From the NCBI GenBank assembly GCA_963791805.1, contig CAWBTU010000006.1, forward strand, positions 2,027,943 to 2,091,942: a stretch of 64,000 nt of DNA, given 5' to 3'. The notes beneath the pieces are model-generated. The model searched no databases, was not told where the DNA came from, and worked only from the letters and a program-made list of their open reading frames with translations. Source of the stretch: JACMJL01 sp963791805 (GTDB lineage: Bacteria > Bacillota > Clostridia > Clostridiales > Clostridiaceae). Shown one piece after another: positions 45,409-53,546 of the stretch. The translations under genes were made by a program, and so were the position numbers. The stretch's first letter is position 1. Each line of letters opens with the position of its first letter.

Positions 45409-45666
45409 GTAAAAAGCAATATGATGTCTTCTGTGTAGAGATTGTTCGAGCGAAACTTAGAAAGACTTGCTGGTTTATTTTAAAATTTCGTTAAGTCCAC
45501 GAAATGTTTGAGCGTTAGCGAGTTTTGAGTGGGTAGCAATTTGAAAATAAACCAGCTTAGTCTTTCTTCTTACAGAGATCTATCTCTTAACATTTAGCCT
45601 TTCAATTTAAAAAATGCCTCGGATTTTATCGTGCTAATTTATTCCTTAATGTAGTGAAAATGTACG
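45409..45666. repeat. Giant hairpin element, copy 3
   Basis: Inner stem AGAAAGACTTGCTGGTTTAT (left, from 45460) pairs with the right-arm segment ending at 45566. Core at 45490-45537. The outer right arm has been replaced by the same 87-nt tail as copy 2, so only the inner stem and an AGAGAT box remain complementary. Copies 2 and 3 are 258-259 nt apart and look like a local tandem duplication. Confidence 0.8.
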
Positions 45667-45670
45667 ATAA

Positions 45671-45869
45671 GTAACAGCATAATATTTTATGTGAAGAGAT
45701 TATTTGAGCGAATCTTTAGAAAGACTTAGCTATTTAATTTTGAAATTGCGTTAAGTCCACGAAATGTTTGAGCGTAGCGAGTTTTGAGTGGATAGCAATT
45801 TTAAAATTAAATGGCTTAGTCTTTCTTGATGCAGTGAATTTTCTCGAACGTAAAATATTATGCTGTTAC
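45671..45869. repeat. Giant hairpin element, copy 4
   Basis: The outer arms GTAACAGCATAATATTTTA (45671-45689) and 45851-45869 are perfect reverse complements over 19 bp. The inner arms AGAAAGACTTAGC (from 45718) and TTTAATTTTGAAATTGC pair with 45793-45826. Core 45750-45792. Relative to copy 1 the outer stem differs at two positions in both arms, keeping the pairing. Confidence 0.85.
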
Positions 45870-45887
45870 TTCTGCACTCTTCATATT

Positions 45888-45934
45888 AAAAAAGAGCCCC
45901 TCATCCTAGAAATCCCTTCCTATTCTGAGAAGCC
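45888..45934 (-). terminator. Possible terminator of the mutS2-DUF523 transcript
   Basis: On the minus strand CTTCTCA and TGAGGGG can pair with two G-U pairs across a 22-nt loop, then GCTC and six T (45888-45893). Confidence 0.4.
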
Positions 45935-45940
45935 CCACAA

Positions 45941-46384
45941 CTATAAATCCTCTTCCGTCAAAACCCTAATCCCATTCCTCTTCAAAAGCTCCGAAGTAAT
46001 CCCATTTCCATCAATCACACATCCAGAAAAAGACCCATCATATATTTTCCCACATCCACAAGATGGACTTTTAGCTTTTAAGATAGCAGTATCAGCCTTT
46101 AAAGCCATAGCAATTTTCAAAACTTCCTCAGCACCTTTTATAAACTGGTGAGTACAATCTTCTCCATTGCTGTTATATACCTTAGCCTTACCGTCTAACA
46201 CATTAGCTCCTGTACCATTTAGGATTTCACAGCTTGCTCTTGGGGTTGTTAAACCCCCAAGTTGCTCTGGACAAACTAGCTGTACATTATCTTTTTTCAA
46301 AAATTCCATTACTTTTTCATTTTTATTATTGCCACCGTTATATCTAGTATCAATTCCACAAAGACACGCACTTACTAATATCAT
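45941..46384 (-). CDS. DUF523 family protein
   Basis: A 147-residue protein of the DUF523 (YbbK-like) family. Conserved Cys residues: C7 and C9 in SACLCGIDTRYNGG, one in VQLVCPEQLGGL, and AKSPSCGCG further on; the pattern suggests metal or Fe-S binding. No biochemical function is established that I know of. The ATG at 46384 overlaps the mutS2 stop by 4 nt, so it is co-translated with mutS2. It is the last gene before the repeat array. Confidence 0.88.
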   Translation of the reverse strand: MILVSACLCGIDTRYNGGNNKNEKVMEFLKKDNVQLVCPEQLGGLTTPRASCEILNGTGANVLDGKAKVYNSNGEDCTHQFIKGAEEVLKIAMALKADTAILKAKSPSCGCGKIYDGSFSGCVIDGNGITSELLKRNGIRVLTEEDL

Positions 46385-48735
46385 TTTAATTTCACCACCG
46401 TAACTCCTGCTCCACCTTCACCATATTCTCCAAGTCTATAGTCTTTAACATGTGTATGTCTTTTTAACATATCACTTATGCTTTGTCTTAAAACACCTGT
46501 ACCTTTGCCATGAATTATTGTCACTTCTTTTATTTTTGCTAAGAATGCTTCATCAAGGTACCTATCTGTTGTAAAAATTGCTTCTTCTGAATCCATCCCT
46601 CGTAAATCTACTGAAGTTGCAACAGACTTCAAATTTAGCTTTGCTTCTCGCCTTTTAACAGTCTTTTCTTCTTTTGTGCCTTTAGAAGCTCTTAAATCCC
46701 TTAACTTGGCGCTAATTTTCATTATTCCGGCTTGAACTTGTACTTCACCTTTATTATCAGGAAGAGTTAGCACAACTACTTTTTGATTAAGAGAAGGTAG
46801 GTAAACTTCTTGACCAACTTTTACTTTTACTAATTCTTCTCCATCTTCCTTTGCCACCACCATTTTATTGTCTACCGCTTCTGCTTTATCTTTTAGTTTC
46901 TTTCTTTGCTCTTCTAATTTCATCCTAGCTTCAGAGGAATAGCCTAGGTTTTCTAATTCTCTCATATTTTTTAGTATAGCATCAGACTCTTCTTTAGCTT
47001 CACGCAAAACACTTTTTGCTTCTCTTTGAGCTTCTATCATTGCTTTTTCTCTTATTTTTTCTAAGTTATATAGCTTCTCTTCATATTTTTGCTTTAGCTT
47101 ATCAGTTTGCTCTCTTAAAACAGCAGCTTCTCTCAATGCATTTTCAGCAATTATATTTTTTTCTTGAAGCCCTTGTATTAAATCTTCAAATTTCAAACTA
47201 TCACTTGAGATATTTCCCTTTGCTCTTTCAATTATAGAGCTTGATAGTCCTAATTTTTTTGAAATCTCAAAAGCATTAGACTTTCCTGGAACACCTATTA
47301 ATAATCTATAGGTAGGACTTAATGTTTCTACATCAAATTCCACAGAGGCATTCTCTACATCATTAGTTCTTAAAGCATAAGCCTTTAGCTCACTATAATG
47401 TGTAGTTGCTACAAGTTTTGTACCTCTTGATCTTAATTCTTCTAATATTGAAGTAGCAAGTGCTGCTCCTTCCGTTGGGTCTGTTCCCGCTCCAAGTTCA
47501 TCAAAAAGTGCTAAGGAGCTTTTATTTGCATTGTTCATAATGTTTACAATATTGGTCATATGGGAAGAGAAAGTAGATAGGCTTTGTTCAATACTCTGTT
47601 CATCACCTATATCTGCAAAAACTTCACTGAAGAAACTTATTTGAGAGTTTTGTCTAGCAGGTATCATTAATCCACTCATCCCCATTATATGCAAGAGTCC
47701 CACTGTTTTTAGAGTAACAGTTTTCCCTCCTGTATTAGGTCCTGTAATTACAAGTGAAGTAAATTCCTTACCTAGATAAATATCTAAAGGTACAACTACC
47801 CTTGGATCTATTAATGGGTGTCTTCCTTGAATAATATCTATATTGCCTTCATCATTAATTGCTGGACATGTTCCATTCATTGAACTTCCATATCTTGCTT
47901 TTGCAAAAATGAAATCTAATTCTAAAACTATCTCCCAATTATATTTAACTTGAGTTATATTTGCATATATTTTTGAAGATAACTCTGCTAAAATACGTTC
48001 TATTTCTGCCTTTTCTTTTAGCATAAGCTCCTTAATTTCGTTATTTAAATTAACTAAAGCCATAGGCTCAATAAATAAAGTAGAACCAGTAGAACTTTGA
48101 TCATGAACAAGACCCGGTACAGATCCTTTATGTTCAGATTTTACAGGCAAAACATATCTATCTCCTCTGATTGTATATAGATTCTCCTGAAGATACTTTG
48201 CATTGCTTCTCATTAAAGAATTTATCTTGTCCTTTACAGAAGCAGTCTTATCTTTTAGAGACCTTCTTATATTATAAAGAGTGCTACTTGCCTTATCTGA
48301 TATTTCTTCTTCACCAATTATCGCAATAAATATCTCATCCTCAATTTTCTTTAAAGGAGTTATTCCTTCACAAATATCTTCTATAACTCTGTAGGATACC
48401 TCTTCATCTTTATGCTTAATATAATCTTTAAATCGCCTTGCACAGCTTAGCATATTAGCCAACTTTAGTAGCTGGCCAGGCATTAAAGTTCCACCTTTTT
48501 CTGCTCTACCTATTGCATCTCTTACGTCATATATACCTTCAAAGGGTGGATTCCCTTTTTTAGTTAGAAGCTCAAAAGCTTCCTTCGTTTCTTCTATATG
48601 CTCTTTAATTTCATACAAATTTGAATATGGCTCTAAGGAATCTATTATTTCCTTCGCTCCACTTGTATGGGCATAGTCCTTTAGTTTTTCTTTTATTTTA
48701 TTAAACTCCAACACTCTTAATGCTTTCGGATTCAA
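46381..48735 (-). CDS. mutS2: Endonuclease/ribosome-collision factor MutS2
   Basis: A 784-residue protein, against 785 in B. subtilis. It has a MutS core-like region, the ABC-type ATPase with Walker A GPNTGGKT (332-339) and Walker B LFDELGAGTDP, a long coiled coil (about 505-620), a KOW-like segment and a C-terminal Smr nuclease domain with VDLRGMDSEEA and IHGKGTGVLR. MutS2 suppresses homologous recombination and, in B. subtilis, acts on collided ribosomes. I chose the TTG at 48735 because GAGGAG lies 9 nt upstream, the length then matches the family and it starts 1 nt after the previous stop; an ATG at 48765 would overlap it. Confidence 0.94.
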   Translation of the reverse strand: MNPKALRVLEFNKIKEKLKDYAHTSGAKEIIDSLEPYSNLYEIKEHIEETKEAFELLTKKGNPPFEGIYDVRDAIGRAEKGGTLMPGQLLKLANMLSCARRFKDYIKHKDEEVSYRVIEDICEGITPLKKIEDEIFIAIIGEEEISDKASSTLYNIRRSLKDKTASVKDKINSLMRSNAKYLQENLYTIRGDRYVLPVKSEHKGSVPGLVHDQSSTGSTLFIEPMALVNLNNEIKELMLKEKAEIERILAELSSKIYANITQVKYNWEIVLELDFIFAKARYGSSMNGTCPAINDEGNIDIIQGRHPLIDPRVVVPLDIYLGKEFTSLVITGPNTGGKTVTLKTVGLLHIMGMSGLMIPARQNSQISFFSEVFADIGDEQSIEQSLSTFSSHMTNIVNIMNNANKSSLALFDELGAGTDPTEGAALATSILEELRSRGTKLVATTHYSELKAYALRTNDVENASVEFDVETLSPTYRLLIGVPGKSNAFEISKKLGLSSSIIERAKGNISSDSLKFEDLIQGLQEKNIIAENALREAAVLREQTDKLKQKYEEKLYNLEKIREKAMIEAQREAKSVLREAKEESDAILKNMRELENLGYSSEARMKLEEQRKKLKDKAEAVDNKMVVAKEDGEELVKVKVGQEVYLPSLNQKVVVLTLPDNKGEVQVQAGIMKISAKLRDLRASKGTKEEKTVKRREAKLNLKSVATSVDLRGMDSEEAIFTTDRYLDEAFLAKIKEVTIIHGKGTGVLRQSISDMLKRHTHVKDYRLGEYGEGGAGVTVVKLK

Positions 48736-48736
48736 C

Positions 48737-51058
48737 TCACTCAACTCCTCTTTTAAAATGTCCACGTGTATAATTTTTATATTCGCCTAGCCAACTGCCA
48801 GTTTTAAAGTTATTCAAAACCTGTATTGTTTCTTCATAACCTTCCTCTAAGAAGTCTAATCTAAAACAATTAATTCCCATGTTCATAATTTCGGCTTTAT
48901 TAGGAATCAGATTAATTGGCACATTGTTGTAAATATGTGTTCTACAGAATTTATCATGAGTAATGCTAAATTCTTCTCCTTTTCTATCCTTTAAAATATA
49001 GTTTCCTTTATCACAATCTCTTTTGCAGTCTTGATTTTCTGATTTTCCGCCAAACATACTTCCAACTGGGCAATATTCGCTGACCATTAACTCAGGTTTT
49101 CCATAAAGAAGCACCTGGTAACAATTCTTTTCATGCTTAACCATTGAATTAATTTCGTTTTTATTTAGTTCAACACTTAGGCAGCTACCAATAATTGAAG
49201 CATCAAATAAACTTATAGCGTGGCTATTAAATAAATTTAACTTATAGTCACCGATAATATTGGTTTTGCCTTTAAATCTATTAATTATACCTGCATTTGC
49301 AGTAATTATGCCTTTAATAGCTACTAGGTTTTCTTCTATTGTAGCACAAACTTGTTCAAATTCATTTTTAATGATACTCGGAACCTTAAGGTACTTACTT
49401 TCAAATTCTATATCCTTGCTATAAATATCTACACAAATATCTTCAAATCCAAGTTCCTTCGCTGCTTCAAATTGTGATCTACTATTTACATAAATAAGAA
49501 CTTTAGGTAATTTAGTTTCTTTATAATTAAATTCACTAGGACTTATTGATACCTTCACTAAATCATTTTTTACTTTTAATTTACTTTCTATTAACTCTGT
49601 ACTTTCTCTTCTTAAATTATTTATAGCAGAAATAGGTAAAAAACCTTCCTTATATTCACTAAAATGAATTGGACTAAATTTAATTGGTGTTTCTGAACTT
49701 TTGCTCAAATTTTCTATAATTTTTTCTTCTGTTACTGCTTTATTTAATGCTTTTTCTACAAGAACTCCATCTAATATAATTTCCTCACTTTTAAAAAGTG
49801 CAGTTAATTCAAACTTTTCATCTGGAATAAATTTAACTTTAAGTGGTACGTTAATCTTTCTTTCTAGGGGTCTTTCATAACTTAACTTTAGCTTTGATAG
49901 AAGCACATTATCAGAAGTTTTATACAGTACATCTTTTTCCTTATATTTTGTAGGATTTATTACTACTTCATCACCAGAAAAAGCAGTTTCTACTACCTTG
50001 CCATTTTTAAATATTTTTACGGCAACAAAACCATCTTCACCCATACCAATTCTTATTCCATCACCTTTATTTAGCTGTTCAGATAGTTTAACTATTGAAT
50101 TGTTACCTACTTTGCCAAGTATAATACCTGTATTCTTAGGAAAAGAATATGCCATCATATCTTTACCCTTATTTCCAAACATATATCCTTTAGAAAAGCC
50201 TTCTCTATTAAATAATTTAAGTAAAGTTTTATAGCTATTTTGCAAATCAAAACTTGTTCCATCATATTCACTGTCTATTGCTTTTCTGTAAATATCAACA
50301 ACACCTGCAACATATTCAGGTCTTTTCATCCTACCTTCAATTTTTAAAGAAGATGTACCTGTCTCTATAACCTCTTTTACGTTTTCTATTGTACAAATAT
50401 CTTTAGGACTTAAGAAATATCCTTTTTTACTTACTTTTGATTCCTTATTATATAAAGAGTATTCCATTCTGCATGGTTGAGCACACCTACCTCGATTTCC
50501 ACTTCTGCCACCAATAACACTACTCATTAGACATTGACCTGAGTAACAGATACAAAGAGCTCCATGAATAAACATTTCAGTTTCGATATTAAAGTCTTTA
50601 GAAATATGTTCTATCTCTTTTAAAGACAACTCCCTAGATAGAACAATTCGTTTAAACCCAATATTTTTAAAATACAAAGCAGCCTCGCCATTATGTATTG
50701 TCATTTGCGTTGAAGCATGCAATTCCAGTTGCGGAATATACTTATTCAGTAAATATGCCAAGCCCGTATCTTGTACTATAAGTGCATCTACACCAAAGCT
50801 ATATAATTTTGCAGCATAATTTATTGCCGCTTCCATTTCATTTTCTTTAATTAAAGTATTCATTGTTATGTAGACTTTAACTCCATATAAATGGCAGTAG
50901 TCTATTGCCTTTTCCATATTTTCATCGTCAAAGTTTGATGCATATGCTCTTGCGGAAAAATTATTTCCACCCAAATAAACCGCATCAGCACCACTTTGTA
51001 CTGCAGCAATTAAACTTTCCATACTACCTGCTGGAGCTAAAAGCTCTATTTTATCCAT
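48737..51058 (-). CDS. U32 peptidase-family protein with DUF3656 domain (RlhA/YhbU group)
   Basis: A 773-residue cytoplasmic protein. The U32 domain begins IELLAPAGSMESLIAAVQSG and has the Fe-S-type cysteine cluster C169, C171, C176, C192, C196 in HGALCICYSGQC and GNRGRCAQPCR. A long DUF3656 region follows (about 380-500) and a further Cys group lies near 660-690. The E. coli relative RlhA hydroxylates C2501 of 23S rRNA; other U32 proteins act on tRNA or ubiquinone. RNA hydroxylation is thus likelier than proteolysis, but not proven. The ATG at 51058 follows GGAGAG. mutS2 follows directly. Confidence 0.88.
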   Translation of the reverse strand: MDKIELLAPAGSMESLIAAVQSGADAVYLGGNNFSARAYASNFDDENMEKAIDYCHLYGVKVYITMNTLIKENEMEAAINYAAKLYSFGVDALIVQDTGLAYLLNKYIPQLELHASTQMTIHNGEAALYFKNIGFKRIVLSRELSLKEIEHISKDFNIETEMFIHGALCICYSGQCLMSSVIGGRSGNRGRCAQPCRMEYSLYNKESKVSKKGYFLSPKDICTIENVKEVIETGTSSLKIEGRMKRPEYVAGVVDIYRKAIDSEYDGTSFDLQNSYKTLLKLFNREGFSKGYMFGNKGKDMMAYSFPKNTGIILGKVGNNSIVKLSEQLNKGDGIRIGMGEDGFVAVKIFKNGKVVETAFSGDEVVINPTKYKEKDVLYKTSDNVLLSKLKLSYERPLERKINVPLKVKFIPDEKFELTALFKSEEIILDGVLVEKALNKAVTEEKIIENLSKSSETPIKFSPIHFSEYKEGFLPISAINNLRRESTELIESKLKVKNDLVKVSISPSEFNYKETKLPKVLIYVNSRSQFEAAKELGFEDICVDIYSKDIEFESKYLKVPSIIKNEFEQVCATIEENLVAIKGIITANAGIINRFKGKTNIIGDYKLNLFNSHAISLFDASIIGSCLSVELNKNEINSMVKHEKNCYQVLLYGKPELMVSEYCPVGSMFGGKSENQDCKRDCDKGNYILKDRKGEEFSITHDKFCRTHIYNNVPINLIPNKAEIMNMGINCFRLDFLEEGYEETIQVLNNFKTGSWLGEYKNYTRGHFKRGVE

Positions 51059-51173
51059 TTTTATCTCTCCATTCTCTGCCTTCGACTAATTATACAATAT
51101 GTTTTATTGTCAAACAAGGCGGAGGGTAAACATTCACTCTTTATATAGATAGCTGTGCAATTTATTTAAAACT

Positions 51174-51211
51174 AAAAAAGTAAAATGACTTGAATTAACA
51201 AGTCATTTTAC
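51174..51211 (-). terminator. Terminator after the DUF3343 gene
   Basis: GTAAAATGACTTG (51180-51192) pairs perfectly with CAAGTCATTTTAC (51199-51211) around a 6-nt loop; six T follow on the minus strand. Confidence 0.9.
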
Positions 51212-51469
51212 TTTCTCATACACTGTATTTTTCGCTGATCCACTTATTTTATATATTCCATTTATTCTTATAGAATTATTTCTTGCTTCACTAATTATTG
51301 AGGACATATGCTCTCCTCTGAATTTCAAGGCCTGAGAACATCCTACTGACAAATCGCAAGGCGTTGACACTAATTCTACTTTATATTTTTTTTTCAAAAG
51401 ATAGTTATAAAGAAATATTGCTTGATTGTGAGATTCAAATACAAGAATATAATCAGTATTACTTCCCAT
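51203..51469 (-). CDS. DUF3343 protein (putative Se/S carrier-like)
   Basis: An 88-residue protein of the DUF3343 family, often annotated as a Se/S carrier. It has YILVFESHNQAIFLYNYLL at the start and two cysteines, C38 and C44, in STPCDLSVGCSQALKF, the proposed carrier site. The ATG at 51469 is close behind the cysteine desulfurase gene (52 nt). Such proteins occur beside cysteine desulfurases and selenium genes, so it may accept persulfide or selenide from its neighbour. The function is inference; the family call is good. Confidence 0.82.
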   Translation of the reverse strand: MGSNTDYILVFESHNQAIFLYNYLLKKKYKVELVSTPCDLSVGCSQALKFRGEHMSSIISEARNNSIRINGIYKISGSAKNTVYEKVK

Positions 51470-51521
51470 GTTTTAATCCACTCCTGCTCGTTTCATGTTT
51501 TTTTATAATATATTATGAAAG

Positions 51522-52661
51522 TCAAAGATTTTGGTGAATATTGATTATTTCATTTAATAATACTTCTATATCTTGTTCTGAATTAAAATATCCGGGGCTG
51601 ATTCTTACAGTTCCTGTATTGCATGTTTCAAGCACACCATGAATTAGTGGTGCACAATGAAACCCTGTTCTTACAGCAATTCCTTTTTTATTCAATAAAT
51701 ATCCAACTTGTGAACTTCCAATTCCATCTATATTCATTGAAATTACAGCCACACTATTTTTCAAATTATCTACACCATATAAATTGACATATGGCAATTT
51801 CTTTAGTTCTTCTTTTAAATGCTCTGTAAGTATCATTTCTTTTTCTTTTATTTTTTCCAAGCCGATTTTTTTAATAAACTTAACTCCTTCACATAATCCT
51901 GCAATTCCTGGTGTGTTCAAGGTTCCACTTTCAAACTTGTCAGGAAGAAAATCTGGTTGCATCATTGAATTTGAATTACTACCGGTACCACCCTCTATTA
52001 AATTTTCAACAACAATACCATCCCTAATATATAATCCACCTGTACCTTGTGGTCCTAAAAGCCCTTTATGACCGGGAAAGGCCATTAAGTCTATATTGTT
52101 TTTCTCTACATCAATTTCTAAATGTCCCGCGCTTTGAGATGCATCAACTATGAAAGATACTCCTGCATTTCTAGCTATTTCGCCTATGGCCTTAATATTT
52201 TGTATGCTCCCTATTACATTTGAGGCATAGTTAACAATAATAGCTTTTGTATTTTTTCTAATTTCCTTTTTTAAGTTATCTAAATCTAAAAAGCCCTGTT
52301 TATCCACTCCCAGTAAAGTTACTTCTACCCCTTTTTTACTAACTGAACTTAATGGCCTTAAAACTGAATTATGTTCAATAACAGTACTTATTACATGATC
52401 CCTTTTTTTTAAAACCCCTTTAATTGCTATATTTAAAGCCTCTGTAGCATTATAGGTAAATATTATATTAAAGGTGTTTTCTATATTAAATAATTCACCC
52501 AGTTCTTTCCGACACTCGCTCACCTTAGATGAAGCTCTTAACGCCATATCATGAGAACCTCTTCCTGGGTTTGCTGCATATTCTTTCATGCATAACATTA
52601 CTTCTGAAATAACTTTTTCCGGTTTTGGGAAACTTGTAGCCGCATTATCTAAATAGATCAC
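51522..52661 (-). CDS. Cysteine desulfurase (class V aminotransferase, NifS/Csd-like)
   Basis: A 379-residue PLP enzyme releasing sulfur (or selenium) from cysteine (selenocysteine). The start YLDNAATSFPKPE is typical; the catalytic His is H97 (VIEHNSVLRPL), the PLP Asp D173 (IVDASQSAGH), the PLP lysine K199 (PGHKGLLGPQGTGG) and the active-site cysteine C336 (RTGFHCAPLIH). I chose the GTG at 52661 because AAGGAGGG precedes it; an ATG at 52682 contains that site. No iscU or sufU scaffold lies next to it. The partner appears to be the DUF3343 protein. Confidence 0.9.
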   Translation of the reverse strand: MIYLDNAATSFPKPEKVISEVMLCMKEYAANPGRGSHDMALRASSKVSECRKELGELFNIENTFNIIFTYNATEALNIAIKGVLKKRDHVISTVIEHNSVLRPLSSVSKKGVEVTLLGVDKQGFLDLDNLKKEIRKNTKAIIVNYASNVIGSIQNIKAIGEIARNAGVSFIVDASQSAGHLEIDVEKNNIDLMAFPGHKGLLGPQGTGGLYIRDGIVVENLIEGGTGSNSNSMMQPDFLPDKFESGTLNTPGIAGLCEGVKFIKKIGLEKIKEKEMILTEHLKEELKKLPYVNLYGVDNLKNSVAVISMNIDGIGSSQVGYLLNKKGIAVRTGFHCAPLIHGVLETCNTGTVRISPGYFNSEQDIEVLLNEIINIHQNL

Positions 52662-52709
52662 ATTACCCCTCCTTGAAAGCATAAAATCTTTATTATAAAT
52701 ATATTAAGC

Positions 52710-52738
52710 AAAAAAAAACTATACCCTGTTTGGTATAG
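52710..52738 (-). terminator. Terminator of zapA
   Basis: CTATACC (52719-52725) pairs with GGTATAG (52732-52738); nine T follow on the minus strand. Confidence 0.9.
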
Positions 52739-52741
52739 CAT

Positions 52742-53326
52742 TTATTTATTACTAGCGTGATTTCTAGCTTCCTCGAAATTGTTCTTCTTTGATTTAGCAA
52801 CATCAATTTGACTGTCTATTAATTTTTTTTGCAAATCTATTATTTTATATTTAGCTGATTGATTTTGAAATTTCAATTCTTTATTTGTATTTTTAAGATT
52901 GTTTACCTCAGTAAGTCTAAGTTGAAGTGCGTCTTTTAATTTAGTAATTGTTTCATCTTTTTCTTTAATTTCATCATCTCTTCTTGCAGTTTTCAAGTTT
53001 TCTTTTAACTCTTCGTTAAATAACTCCATGTTTGCTAGCTGCTTTTTTAAATCCTTAATTTCTTCACTTAATGCAACTTCAGAATTTGCAAGCAGTTCTC
53101 TCTCTATTTTCATTTCTTCAAAGCTACGTTTTTGCTTCATCAGCTCGTCAATAGTATTAACGGCTGTTAGCACAGAAGCTGAAGTTGTATCAAGCCTCGG
53201 GTTAATCTCCATTATACTTTTTAATTTTTTATCTACATAGCTTGCTATTTTATGTAAATATTCTTCTTGCTCTTCGCCCTTTAAGGTGTACTCCATACCA
53301 TTTATTTTAACAATTACTTTATTCAT
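52742..53326 (-). CDS. zapA: Cell division protein ZapA, long coiled-coil form
   Basis: ZapA binds and bundles FtsZ at mid-cell. The N-terminal ZapA domain (1-about 90) begins VIVKINGMEYTLKGEEQEEY and has IASYVDKKLKSIM and ASVLTAVNTIDELMK. The remaining 100 residues are a charged coiled coil rich in Lys/Glu. B. subtilis ZapA has only about 85 residues, so this version has an added coil. The ATG at 53326 follows GAGGGG. It is transcribed between pheT and the cysteine desulfurase gene, with terminators on both sides. Confidence 0.88.
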   Translation of the reverse strand: MNKVIVKINGMEYTLKGEEQEEYLHKIASYVDKKLKSIMEINPRLDTTSASVLTAVNTIDELMKQKRSFEEMKIERELLANSEVALSEEIKDLKKQLANMELFNEELKENLKTARRDDEIKEKDETITKLKDALQLRLTEVNNLKNTNKELKFQNQSAKYKIIDLQKKLIDSQIDVAKSKKNNFEEARNHASNK

Positions 53327-53515
53327 TATAACCCCTCTTAATTTATCTATATTCTAAAGAAATATTATCAAATTTATATATTTATTTTAGCATATAATTA
53401 AAATATATAAAACAAATTTCATAGTAAAATACAAAATTTGTTTTTTAAAACAAACTCCACATTTCAATTAAAACTGGTTTAATATGAGTATGTTAATATT
53501 TAACATATGCTTAAG

Positions 53516-53538
53516 AAAAAACGCGAGAAATCTCGCGT
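53516..53538 (-). terminator. Terminator of pheST
   Basis: ACGCGAG (53521-53527) pairs with CTCGCGT (53532-53538) around a 4-nt loop and is followed by about six T on the minus strand. This is the most GC-rich hairpin nearby. Confidence 0.9.
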
Positions 53539-53546
53539 TTTAATTA

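Noticed and set aside
44960..45870. CRISPR array or group II intron
   Set aside because: Spacing is 185-260 nt with no short constant repeats and variable spacers; there are no cas genes. No reverse transcriptase frame and no domain V-like hairpin are seen.
45768..46151. 127-codon plus-strand frame across copy 4 into DUF523
   Set aside because: It mixes repeat DNA with the antisense of the DUF523 gene, which is clearly the real gene on the other strand.
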